Part shown: piece after piece, positions 55,658 to 63,060 of the stretch | Position numbering within the stretch: position 1 is the stretch's first letter | Layout: every line of letters begins with the position of its first letter | DNA from: DATFVA01 sp963745945 | GTDB taxonomy: Bacteria; Bacteroidota; Ignavibacteria; Ignavibacteriales; Ignavibacteriaceae | NCBI GenBank assembly: GCA_963745945.1 | Contig: CAVUZG010000009.1 | Coordinates: forward strand, 62,001-126,000 | Length of the DNA: 64,000 nt | Direction of reading: 5' to 3' | Position numbers and translations under genes: made by a program | The notes under the pieces: generated by a model | Told to the model about the DNA's origin: nothing | The model's input: the letters and a program-made list of their open reading frames with translations, nothing else | Databases searched by the model: none

Positions 55658-56803
55658 ATGAATTTCGATTTAACAGACGATCAAAAAATGATAATGGAAT
55701 CAGCCCGTGACTTTGCCCAGGCTGAAATTGCTCCAACCGCAGTAGAAAGGGATATCAAAGCAGAATTTCCTACCGAAATAGTTAAGAAATTAGGCGAACT
55801 GGGATTTTTAGGTATGATGGTTTCCCCGGATTTGGGTGGAGCCGGACTTGATACTTTAAGCTATGTTCTGGCAATGATAGAAGTTTCTAAAGTTGATGCA
55901 AGTGTCGGTGTTATTATGTCGGTTAATAACTCTCTTGTTTGTTACGGACTGGAAAAATACGGATCAGATTTCATCAAGAAGAAATATCTTGTTCCGCTTG
56001 CTCAGGGACAAAAACTAGGTTGTTTTGCTTTATCTGAGCCCGAAGCGGGAAGTGATGCCACTCAGCAAAGAACGACTGCGAATAAAGATGGTGATCATTT
56101 TTCACTGAATGGGATTAAAAACTGGATAACAAATGGTGTTAGTTGCGATTATGCACTGGTAATGGCAACAACAGATAAATCAAAGGGACACAAAGGAATA
56201 TCCACTTTCCTTGTTGAAAAAGGAACACCGGGATTTGATCACGGAAAGAAAGAAGATAAACTGGGAATAAGAAGTTCAGATACCTGCTCGCTTACCTTTG
56301 ATAACTGCAAGGTTCCTGCTGAAAATATTGTTTGGGAAGAAGGTAAAGGATTTAACTTTGCTATGAATACTTTAAACGGTGGAAGAATAGGAATTGCTGC
56401 CCAGGCTATCGGAATTGCCGAAGCTTCTCTGGATACAGCACTTAAATATTCGCAGGAGAGAAAAGCATTCGGTGATCCGATTTCAAAATTCCAGGCAATA
56501 CAATTTAAACTTGCCGATATGGCTATGAAAGTTGACAGTGCTAAAATGCTTACATTCCGCGCTGCTGCATTGAAAGATGCCGGAAAACCTTACTGGAAAG
56601 AAGCTGCAATGGCAAAGCTTTATTCTTCAACGATTGCAGTTGAAAATGCTCTTGATGCTATTCAGATTCACGGTGGTTACGGTTATGTAAGAGAGTATCT
56701 GGTTGAAAGATATCTTCGTGATGCAAAGATTACAGAAATATACGAAGGCACATCAGAGATACAGCGAGTAGTTATTGCACGTGCCCTTCTTGATGGAAAA
56801 TAA
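55658..56803 (+). CDS. Acyl-CoA dehydrogenase, short-chain type
   Basis: The family patterns are FALSEPEAGSDA, WITNGVSCDYALVMA, QERKAFGDPISKFQAIQFKLADM, and the catalytic base Glu363 in the IYEGTSEIQR motif, a placement shared by butyryl- and medium-chain enzymes. FAD-dependent oxidation of an acyl-CoA to the enoyl-CoA is expected, with electrons passed to ETF. No etf or thiolase gene adjoins it. The 381-residue length is normal. SD GGGAAG precedes ATG 55658. Confidence 0.94.
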   Translation: MNFDLTDDQKMIMESARDFAQAEIAPTAVERDIKAEFPTEIVKKLGELGFLGMMVSPDLGGAGLDTLSYVLAMIEVSKVDASVGVIMSVNNSLVCYGLEKYGSDFIKKKYLVPLAQGQKLGCFALSEPEAGSDATQQRTTANKDGDHFSLNGIKNWITNGVSCDYALVMATTDKSKGHKGISTFLVEKGTPGFDHGKKEDKLGIRSSDTCSLTFDNCKVPAENIVWEEGKGFNFAMNTLNGGRIGIAAQAIGIAEASLDTALKYSQERKAFGDPISKFQAIQFKLADMAMKVDSAKMLTFRAAALKDAGKPYWKEAAMAKLYSSTIAVENALDAIQIHGGYGYVREYLVERYLRDAKITEIYEGTSEIQRVVIARALLDGK

Positions 56804-56813
56804 GAATGTGTTT

Positions 56814-56854
56814 TTGCGTCTCGGCGGTAAATTAATAACACCGCAAAGACGCAA
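56814..56854. repeat. Interrupted inverted repeat (TTGCGTCT...AGACGCAA)
   Basis: Arms TTGCGTCT (56814-56821) and AGACGCAA (56847-56854) pair perfectly, as do inner arms GCGGT (56824-56828) and ACCGC (56840-56844), giving 8+5 bp around an 11-base loop. The core CCGCAAAGACGCAAG resembles a dispersed repeat seen in many genomes. It sits in the 66-base gap before the YidD-like gene. Confidence 0.85.
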
Positions 56855-56869
56855 GGGCTCAAAGAAATT

Positions 56870-57322
56870 ATGAAAAACTTATTAATCGTATTAATTTCGT
56901 TGCCTGTTTTGCTTTCTGCACAAACAGAAACACAGAAATGGGGAAAAGCTGACATTTCCTACCAGATGAATTCTATAAACATTGGAAGAGGTAACGGGAT
57001 TGAGTCGGGATCCATCAGTGATATAATAGTTTCATCTTTAACAAATGTCTATTGGATTTTTATTTCAGATGTCGACGGAGATAATTGTTCTTTCAGTCCT
57101 ACCTGCTCTTCATTTTTTGTGGAATCAGTAAAAGAGACAAACCTGATTCAGGGAACTTTAATGTTTGCTGACAGGCTTACACGTGATACAAACTTTATTG
57201 TCCGTCAACATAGATATCCCATTGCCTCAAACGGAAGATTGTATGACATTCCTTCCAGTTATAAACTCGATCCCAGTGCAATAAAATATATTCCACCTTT
57301 TGTTTCTATTAATGATGAATGA
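56870..57322 (+). CDS. YidD-like protein with signal peptide
   Basis: A signal peptide (MKNLLIVLISLPVLLSAQ) precedes a segment matching the YidD (membrane protein insertion efficiency factor) core: DGDNCSFSPTCSSFFVESVKE with Cys73 and Cys79, then GTLMFADRLTRDT. Classical YidD has no signal peptide and sits in the rpmH-rnpA operon, so this exported or membrane-tethered form is atypical. Its stop overlaps the next start by 4 bases (ATGA), making it the first of a three-gene operon. Confidence 0.82.
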   Translation: MKNLLIVLISLPVLLSAQTETQKWGKADISYQMNSINIGRGNGIESGSISDIIVSSLTNVYWIFISDVDGDNCSFSPTCSSFFVESVKETNLIQGTLMFADRLTRDTNFIVRQHRYPIASNGRLYDIPSSYKLDPSAIKYIPPFVSINDE

Positions 57323-58179
57323 TAAAATTCCTTCAGATATTAATTTTCTGCTTATCAATTTCTTTTCAATTGATTTATTCTCAATCCAAAATTAATTTCC
57401 ATTCTCCGGACAATACTAAATTATTTGCTGATTATCTTTTTTGTGAAAAAGATTATTTGCGTGCGTTTGATGAATACAATGATTATCTAAAATCCAATTA
57501 TAATGATACAGTTGAATTCAAAGCCGGATTATCACTTCAAAAAATCAGTTCCTATGATAAAGCTTTATCCTTATTTAATGAGATCAACAAAACATCGCAT
57601 TTTTATTCTGATGCTGGAAAGGAATATGCCCGTACACTTTTTCTAAAAAAAGATTTTGCATTGCTGCGTAAAAAGTTTCAGGAGTCCGATTCTTCGAATA
57701 ACTCCGATATATTCATAAGCAGATTAAATAAAATAACATATCTGTACACAGATGAAGCTTTGCCCTATGGACAAAATTTTATTTCATTATTTCCTGAAAA
57801 TGAACAAAGCTATCTAAAAAAGTTTTATGATTGGAAGAATGATCCTCCGTATAAAAGCCCTCTGCTTGCCGGAATTCTTTCAGCGGTGGTTCCGGGTTTA
57901 GGAAAAGTTTATACTGAAAATTACACGGATGGTCTATTTGCTGCAATTCTCACGGGTGTATTTGGATATCTCGCGTATACAAATTTCAAAGCTGATCATA
58001 AGTTCAGAGCATGGACATTTACCGGAGTTTCAGCTTTCTTTTACGCTGGAAATATTTATGGTTCGGCAGCTTCAGCGCAGATTTATAATGCAAAAATCAG
58101 GTTTAATTTTGAAATGGAGCTGCACAACTTCCTTGATGCTTTTCATTATCTCTCCGGTGATTATAATTTTTGCAGATGA
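57319..58179 (+). CDS. Envelope protein with TPR-like N-terminus and PGxGKxYxxxYxxG membrane tail
   Basis: The signal sequence (about residues 1-21) is followed by a TPR-like helical part to residue 165. The C-terminal region PLLAGILSAVVPGLGKVYTEN has two or three hydrophobic helices of the TM2/DUF5683 type. Function unknown. The next gene is a paralogue with the same layout, overlapping by 10 bases, and both follow the YidD-like gene, suggesting one membrane complex. Confidence 0.75.
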   Translation: MIKFLQILIFCLSISFQLIYSQSKINFHSPDNTKLFADYLFCEKDYLRAFDEYNDYLKSNYNDTVEFKAGLSLQKISSYDKALSLFNEINKTSHFYSDAGKEYARTLFLKKDFALLRKKFQESDSSNNSDIFISRLNKITYLYTDEALPYGQNFISLFPENEQSYLKKFYDWKNDPPYKSPLLAGILSAVVPGLGKVYTENYTDGLFAAILTGVFGYLAYTNFKADHKFRAWTFTGVSAFFYAGNIYGSAASAQIYNAKIRFNFEMELHNFLDAFHYLSGDYNFCR

Positions 58180-59015
58180 AATTATTTTATATAAAATATT
58201 TCGCTATTTTTTTCCTTTTAAATTTTTCTCTTGTTTTCAGCCAGGAAACTCTAAAAGATCAATATGAATACTCACTTGGGTTGTACAAACAAGAAAAATA
58301 TTTTGATACTGTTACAGAACTAAAAAGATTAAACTATTTTGATAAAGAAAAAGAGTATGTCTTTCAGTCAAATTTATTGATGGGAAAAGCTTATAAAGAA
58401 GGGGGTAAATTTTCAGATGCACTCAAATATTTTACTCTTGCAGAAATCAAAGCAGAAAATGACACTGACTTATTTGATGCGAAAATCTATTCAGTAAGGG
58501 TTAATATTCTAAGAAGAACCACACAGCAGGCACTCAGACTTTTAGATCAGATTCAAGACGATAAGAAATTTAAGAACCGGACAAGTGAAATAGATTACTG
58601 GCGGGGCTGGGCTTATATCTTTGCAGATAATTGGGATAAAGCTGAAAAACAATTTGCTTTAATAAAAAATGATTCATTAAAAATACTATGTGCAAATGTT
58701 TCTTCAGATAAATACAATGTTACAACCGCAAAAATTCTTTCCTATTTAATTCCCGGTGCCGGGCAATTTTATACAGGACATTATTTAAGTGGAATCCTCT
58801 CACTTGGATGGAACGCTTTGTGGGGATATCTAACCGTAAAAGCATTTGTTGATGATAGAATATTTGACGGATTTGTAATTGGAAATTTTTTATGGCTCAG
58901 GTTTTATGTTGGTAATCTTCAAAATGCGGAAAAATTTGCTGAAGAAACGAATTTAATTATTGCTAACAAAGCTTTATCATATCTTCAAAATCAATATAAA
59001 GGTGAAAAACCTTAA
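58170..59015 (+). CDS. Paralogue of the preceding envelope protein
   Basis: A signal peptide (about residues 1-22) leads into a TPR-like helical domain (YEYSLGLYKQEKYFDTVTEL). The C-terminal membrane part has AKILSYLIPGAGQFYTGHY, the same proline-glycine motif as in the upstream gene. The pair probably arose by tandem duplication. No enzymatic motif is visible. Last gene of the YidD-like operon; the lemA leader follows. Confidence 0.75.
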   Translation: MQMKLFYIKYFAIFFLLNFSLVFSQETLKDQYEYSLGLYKQEKYFDTVTELKRLNYFDKEKEYVFQSNLLMGKAYKEGGKFSDALKYFTLAEIKAENDTDLFDAKIYSVRVNILRRTTQQALRLLDQIQDDKKFKNRTSEIDYWRGWAYIFADNWDKAEKQFALIKNDSLKILCANVSSDKYNVTTAKILSYLIPGAGQFYTGHYLSGILSLGWNALWGYLTVKAFVDDRIFDGFVIGNFLWLRFYVGNLQNAEKFAEETNLIIANKALSYLQNQYKGEKP

Positions 59016-59051
59016 TCAGAGATTTAATCCCTAATAAAACCATTGGATATT

Positions 59052-59110
59052 AAATGAAATTCATTTTAAATTGAACTTCAGTGATTTAATCACTTGGAGA
59101 GAGACTCTCC
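59052..59110 (+). repeat. Three successive inverted repeats in the lemA leader
   Basis: AAATGAA/TTCATTT (59052-59066), AGTGATT/AATCACT (59080-59094) and GGAGAG/CTCTCC (59096-59110) follow each other in 59 bases and end 17 bases before the lemA SD. They could fold as three small hairpins in the mRNA leader; the first two are AT-rich and weak. Confidence 0.6.
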
Positions 59111-59137
59111 TTTAATTTCAACCATTTGGAGGCCTTA

Positions 59138-59743
59138 ATGAAAAGAGGTATGGTAATTGGCTGCGCTGTAGGCGGATTCATTCTTGTTGTTGTTGCGATT
59201 ATGGTTATCTGGGGAATAAGCGCATATAACAATCTTGTTACTTTGAATGAATCAGTTAACCAAAGCTGGAGCCAGGTAGAAAATCAGTATCAACGCAGAG
59301 CAGATTTGATACCCAATCTTGTAAATACAGTTAAGGGTTATGCTAATTTTGAACGGGGAGTACTTACAGATGTAACTGAAGCGCGTGCCAAAGTAAGCCA
59401 GATGAATATAACCCCTGAGGTTCTTAATGACCCGCAGGCATTTCAGAAATTCCAGCAGATGCAGGGACAGTTATCTGGTGCTTTATCCAGATTGCTCGTG
59501 ACTGTAGAAAATTATCCTGAACTAAAAGCGAATGAGAATTTTCTTCAATTGCAGGCTCAGCTTGAAGGTACTGAAAACAGAATTTCCGTTGAGAGAAAAA
59601 GATTTAATGAGACAGTTCAAACTTATAACACTACTATAAAAAGATTCCCTAACACAATTTTTGCATCAGTATTTGGATTCCAGCAGAAACAGTATTTTCA
59701 ATCAACAGCGGGATCGGAGACACCGCCTAAGGTAGAATTTTAG
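59138..59743 (+). CDS. LemA-family membrane protein
   Basis: ATG 59138 has a perfect GGAGG six bases upstream; a TTG at 59126 precedes that site and is rejected. One N-terminal helix (about residues 5-27) is followed by the LemA hallmark AYNNLVTLNESVNQSWSQVE, then QYQRRADLIPNLVNTVKGYA. The rest is a helical coiled domain. LemA proteins are widespread envelope proteins without an agreed function. It is followed after 5 bases by a TPM-domain protein, its usual genomic partner. Confidence 0.93.
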   Translation: MKRGMVIGCAVGGFILVVVAIMVIWGISAYNNLVTLNESVNQSWSQVENQYQRRADLIPNLVNTVKGYANFERGVLTDVTEARAKVSQMNITPEVLNDPQAFQKFQQMQGQLSGALSRLLVTVENYPELKANENFLQLQAQLEGTENRISVERKRFNETVQTYNTTIKRFPNTIFASVFGFQQKQYFQSTAGSETPPKVEF

Positions 59744-59748
59744 TTTTA

Positions 59749-60468
59749 ATGAAAAAAATATTTTTATTCCTGCTCATTATTTCGGCTGCATTTGCACAAC
59801 CTGAAATTCCGCAGCTTAAATATTGGGCAAATGATTTTACGAATACTTTAAATCAGAATCAGGTAAGTACCTTAAATACTGAATTAAAAACTTTCCAGGA
59901 TTCTACCAGCAACCAGGTTATTTTTTTAATGATCTCTACTCTGAATAATTATCCTCTTGAGTATTATTCAATGGATGTTGCAAAGAAAAATAAAATTGGG
60001 ACTAAAGAGCATGATAACGGTGTACTCTTTCTTGTTGTAAAACAAGACAGACAAATGCGGATTGAAGTGGGGTACGGATTGGAAGGAGCTTTGCCGGATG
60101 CACTTGCAAGTTCTATTATCAGGAATGTTATAAAACCTCATTTCAGGAATGAACAATATTACCAGGGTGTTAAAGCCGGGCTGGATGCAATAATCTCTGC
60201 TGTTAAAGGGGAGTATGTTGCCAAAAAAAATCCGGATAATGTAGAAAAGAAAACTCCAATTGGTACAATATTGATGATCATTTTCTTTATTATAATATTC
60301 TTTTTAAGAGGCGGGGGAAGAAGAGGAGGGATCGGCAGTGCGATATTGTGGGGAGGAATGCTGGGAGGCTTCGGAGGTTCGGGAGGCAGGAGTGGTGGAG
60401 GGGGATTCGGAGGATTCAGCGGAGGCGGTGGTTCTTTTGGAGGCGGCGGAGCAAGCGGAGGCTGGTGA
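59749..60468 (+). CDS. TPM-domain (YgcG-like) membrane protein
   Basis: A signal peptide (about residues 1-16) leads into the TPM domain: TNQVIFLMISTLNNYPLEYY, GTKEHDNGVLFLV, MRIEVGYGLEGALPDALASSI. A transmembrane helix (about residues 171-189) and a Gly/Ser-rich tail (from about residue 210) ending in GGASGGW complete it. The order TPM-TM-Gly tail is typical. Probably displays the TPM domain in the periplasm; the LemA-TPM pair is thought to act in envelope maintenance. Confidence 0.92.
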   Translation: MKKIFLFLLIISAAFAQPEIPQLKYWANDFTNTLNQNQVSTLNTELKTFQDSTSNQVIFLMISTLNNYPLEYYSMDVAKKNKIGTKEHDNGVLFLVVKQDRQMRIEVGYGLEGALPDALASSIIRNVIKPHFRNEQYYQGVKAGLDAIISAVKGEYVAKKNPDNVEKKTPIGTILMIIFFIIIFFLRGGGRRGGIGSAILWGGMLGGFGGSGGRSGGGGFGGFSGGGGSFGGGGASGGW

Positions 60469-60622
60469 AATAATAACAGCTTTCTGCAGAACTTCATTGA
60501 TGTTTTGTTTCACTTTTAGTAACATTGTTCCGATTCTTTTTGAAGTTAGTTCAAAAAAATTAATTTACTCTTATTCATCCCATGAATATCCAATTTAAGA
60601 TTTTATAACAGGAGAAATTATT

Positions 60623-60955
60623 ATGGCAATAATGATAACTGAAGAATGCATAAACTGCGGTGCCTGTGAGCCTGAGTGCCCTAACACGGCAATTTACGAA
60701 GGTGCAGCAGAATGGGAACTCGCCGGAAAAAATTATGGTGAGAATGATGCAGCACCAAGCGGTTCGCAGGGTTTTTTTTCAAATGATTTCTTCTTTATCG
60801 TTCCGGATAAATGTACAGAATGTAAAGGCTTTCACGATGAACCACAATGTGCAGCAGTTTGTCCTGTTGATTGCTGTATACCAGATCCCAATCATGTTGA
60901 AGATGAAGAAACACTTCTTAAGAAAAAAGATTATCTTGATCAGCTTGGCAGATAG
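60623..60955 (+). CDS. 2x[4Fe-4S] ferredoxin, YfhL-like (first copy)
   Basis: Cluster motifs CINCGACEPECPNTAIYEG near the N-terminus and, after an insertion of some 40 residues, CTEC followed by CAAVCPVDCC. This order, with the region DKCTECKGFHDEPQC, marks the YfhL-like ferredoxins. 110 residues, including a C-terminal extension not present in the second copy. SD AGGAGAA precedes ATG 60623 and a strong terminator follows. It presumably carries low-potential electrons in the cytosol; partners are unknown. Confidence 0.94.
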   Translation: MAIMITEECINCGACEPECPNTAIYEGAAEWELAGKNYGENDAAPSGSQGFFSNDFFFIVPDKCTECKGFHDEPQCAAVCPVDCCIPDPNHVEDEETLLKKKDYLDQLGR

Positions 60956-60977
60956 TTGCAATTTTGACTGAATTTAG

Positions 60978-61001
60978 AGGGTGCTTTAAGCACCCTTTTT
61001 T
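60978..61001 (+). terminator. Intrinsic terminator after the first ferredoxin
   Basis: The stem AGGGTGC/GCACCCT (loop TTTAA) is followed by six T. Confidence 0.92.
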
Positions 61002-61235
61002 GTATCTACCGTCACAAATTCTCATCAAATCTGAGAAATCTCAACCACCCATTCTCTTTTCTGAAAACATAAATCTACAGCGTTTAATAAGAAATCATCT
61101 TTTTCATCCATTTTTTAGAAATTCAGAATAGATTCATAAGATAATACCCGGATCTTCTCAATGGCATACTTTTGGTGTAAACCAAAGCATCAAAAGATAG
61201 TGTAATTCATAAAATAGAGATAAAAGGAGAAAGTA

Positions 61236-61508
61236 ATGGCATACCTGATAAATGAAGAATGTATAAACTGCGGAGCTTGTGAACCTGAATGCCCGAATAA
61301 TGCCATTTATGAAGGCGGACACGAATGGGAATTAGATGGTAACAATTATGGAGAAGGCGCTGCTGCACCATCTGGAAAATCAGGATTTTATTCAAATGAT
61401 TATTTCTATATAGTTCCTGATAAATGTACTGAATGTGAAGGTTTTCATGATGAACCACAATGTGTTTCGGTTTGTCCGGTTGACAGTGTTCTTAAAATTG
61501 AAGATTAA
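61236..61508 (+). CDS. 2x[4Fe-4S] ferredoxin, YfhL-like (second copy)
   Basis: The 90-residue paralogue of the preceding ferredoxin has the same motifs: CINCGACEPECPNNAIYEG, and CTECEGFHDEPQCVSVCPVDS. It lacks the C-terminal extension and the last extra Cys of the first copy. SD AAAGGAGAA precedes ATG 61236. The first terminator downstream is at 61705-61731, so its transcript should include the unusual G-rich region that follows. Confidence 0.94.
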   Translation: MAYLINEECINCGACEPECPNNAIYEGGHEWELDGNNYGEGAAAPSGKSGFYSNDYFYIVPDKCTECEGFHDEPQCVSVCPVDSVLKIED

Positions 61509-61532
61509 TTAGTTCTTAGAAATTATTGCTGC

Positions 61533-61704
61533 AGGGGAGTAGCGGTAAGATAGCTTGGGGATTGTGGCCAGGGGAGACTGGAAACAATGAGCTCTGGGGA
61601 GTTTTGGCACCAGGGGAGTCTGGTTAAAAGACTCATTTGGGGATTTGACCAGGGGAGTTTTGCTGTGGGGGTTGCACCAGGTAAAAAGATATCACGGGGA
61701 CGGA
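61533..61704 (+). ncRNA. G-rich tandem-repeat RNA, candidate sRNA or ferredoxin 3' UTR element
   Basis: In 172 bases there are nine runs of four or five G (starting at 61535, 61558, 61572, 61597, 61614, 61640, 61653, 61668 and 61697). Seven are followed by A and then G or T. They fall into five imperfect units, four opening with CAGGGGAG and the last with CAGG; units are 37, 42, 39, 28 and 26 bases long. The third unit contains a perfect 6-bp hairpin (GAGTCT/AGACTC, 61617-61635). No frame is open and no SD is present. A strong terminator begins directly after it. Not a family I recognise. Confidence 0.55.
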
Positions 61705-61731
61705 AAAGGGCACCTTATTGGTGCCCTTTTC
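61705..61731 (+). terminator. Strong intrinsic terminator after the G-rich element
   Basis: The stem AAAAGGGCACC/GGTGCCCTTTT is a perfect 11 bp with the 5-base loop TTATT. The stem itself ends in TTTT. Confidence 0.94.
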
Positions 61732-61835
61732 TAGTTTAAATATTTAGCATAATTGTGACTCTTCAAAATTCCTTTCACCTTTATCAAATCTTATTTAACT
61801 TTAAAATTCAGAAGAATAAATAACTATAGGTTTAT

Positions 61836-62681
61836 ATGAAAATTGGCAAATATTCCGTTCATATTATTGATTCAGGTTATGTTGGATTAGACGGTGGGGC
61901 AATGTTTGGAATTGTTCCTAAACCCCTCTGGGAAATAACTAATCCTACAGATAGTGCAAATAGAATCAAACTTGCAACTCGAAATCTTCTGCTTGTTTCT
62001 GATTCAAAAAAAATTCTTATCGATACCGGAATGGGTAAAAAATGGAATGAAAAAAATCAGGAAATTTATGCTATTGATCAGCAAACTTCCTCAATGGAGA
62101 AATCACTTTCAAACTTAAATATTAAACCAGGGGAAATTTCCGATGTTATTTTAACGCACCTTCATTTTGATCATACCGGCGGCTCTACATTAATAAAGGA
62201 TGGTAAATTAGAACCTGCTTTTCCCAATGCAACTTATTATGTGCAGAAACAAAATTACAATTGGGCAATAAATCCCTCCGAAAGAGATAAAGGCAGTTAT
62301 ATTAAAGATAACTTCATTCCTTTAAAAGAAGCCGGAGTTCTGATGCAAATAGAGGGTGAGAAACAGTTTGATGATGAAATTGATTTTATAATCGTAAACG
62401 GACATACTTTTGGTCAGCAAATGATAAAACTATTTGATTCATCAAACACCTTTCTTTACTGTTGCGATCTTATTCCCACCACTTCTCATATTCCCATTCC
62501 TTATGTTATGGGATATGATTTGCAGCCGCTTGTTACCGTGGAGGAAAAGAAGAAAATATTAAAAACTGCAGTAGAGGAAAATTGGAAATTATTTTTTGAA
62601 CACGATCCGGAAACTGCTTACGCTACTTTAGCCGCCACAGAAAAAGGGATCAGAATTAAAGAAAAATTTAAATCATTTTGA
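61836..62681 (+). CDS. MBL-fold metallohydrolase
   Basis: The zinc site THLHFDHTGG (His108, His110, Asp112, His113) and further ligands (NGHTFGQQ, and CCDLIPTTSH with Asp) show a metallo-beta-lactamase fold. The sequence LLVSDSKKILIDTGMG before the motif is typical of lactonase/quorum-quenching or related hydrolases. At 281 residues the protein has normal length. Substrate unknown. It shares one base with the start of the Rieske protein, so both are made from one message. Confidence 0.9.
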   Translation: MKIGKYSVHIIDSGYVGLDGGAMFGIVPKPLWEITNPTDSANRIKLATRNLLLVSDSKKILIDTGMGKKWNEKNQEIYAIDQQTSSMEKSLSNLNIKPGEISDVILTHLHFDHTGGSTLIKDGKLEPAFPNATYYVQKQNYNWAINPSERDKGSYIKDNFIPLKEAGVLMQIEGEKQFDDEIDFIIVNGHTFGQQMIKLFDSSNTFLYCCDLIPTTSHIPIPYVMGYDLQPLVTVEEKKKILKTAVEENWKLFFEHDPETAYATLAATEKGIRIKEKFKSF

Positions 62682-63007
62682 TGGAAGGATTTAAGAAGAT
62701 TTGCAATGTTGCCGAATTAAAAAATAATTCAGGTAAGAGATTTATTGTTGATGATGTAGATGTTGCAGTCTTTAAAATAGATAATAGAATTTATGCTTTA
62801 AGTAATGTTTGTCCCCACCAGCATTCTCCATTAATTTATGATGGTTTTTTAGAAGACGGATGTGTTGTTTGTCCCGCACATGGTTGGATGTTTAATCTTG
62901 AAACAGGCAAAACTCGCACGGGGCAAAGAGGACTCAGTTCATTCGAAGTTAAAGTTGAAAACGAAATTGTTTTTGCAAAAGTTTTTAAAAAAGTTTTGAA
63001 TTGGTAG
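62681..63007 (+). CDS. Rieske [2Fe-2S] ferredoxin
   Basis: The ATG at 62681 overlaps the preceding TGA (TGATG). The cluster site is Cys44-Pro-His46 (NVCPHQHSPL) and Cys64-Pro-Ala-His67 (VCPAHGWMFN), the paired CxH and CxxH of Rieske proteins. The size (108 residues) and lack of signal peptide match soluble NirD/biphenyl-type ferredoxins. It may supply electrons to an oxygenase or reductase not found here. Confidence 0.92.
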   Translation: MEGFKKICNVAELKNNSGKRFIVDDVDVAVFKIDNRIYALSNVCPHQHSPLIYDGFLEDGCVVCPAHGWMFNLETGKTRTGQRGLSSFEVKVENEIVFAKVFKKVLNW

Positions 63008-63060
63008 CACAGGGAAAAAAAGATAAAAGTGATAACAGGAAATAAGTAGTAAAAAATAAA

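Noticed and set aside
60159..60497. Proline-rich frame on the minus strand
   Set aside because: Antisense of the glycine-rich tail of the TPM-domain protein; composition is explained by that.
61533..61704. CRISPR array
   Set aside because: The repeated motif is only about 8 bases, unit length varies from 26 to 42, units are not identical and no cas gene is near.
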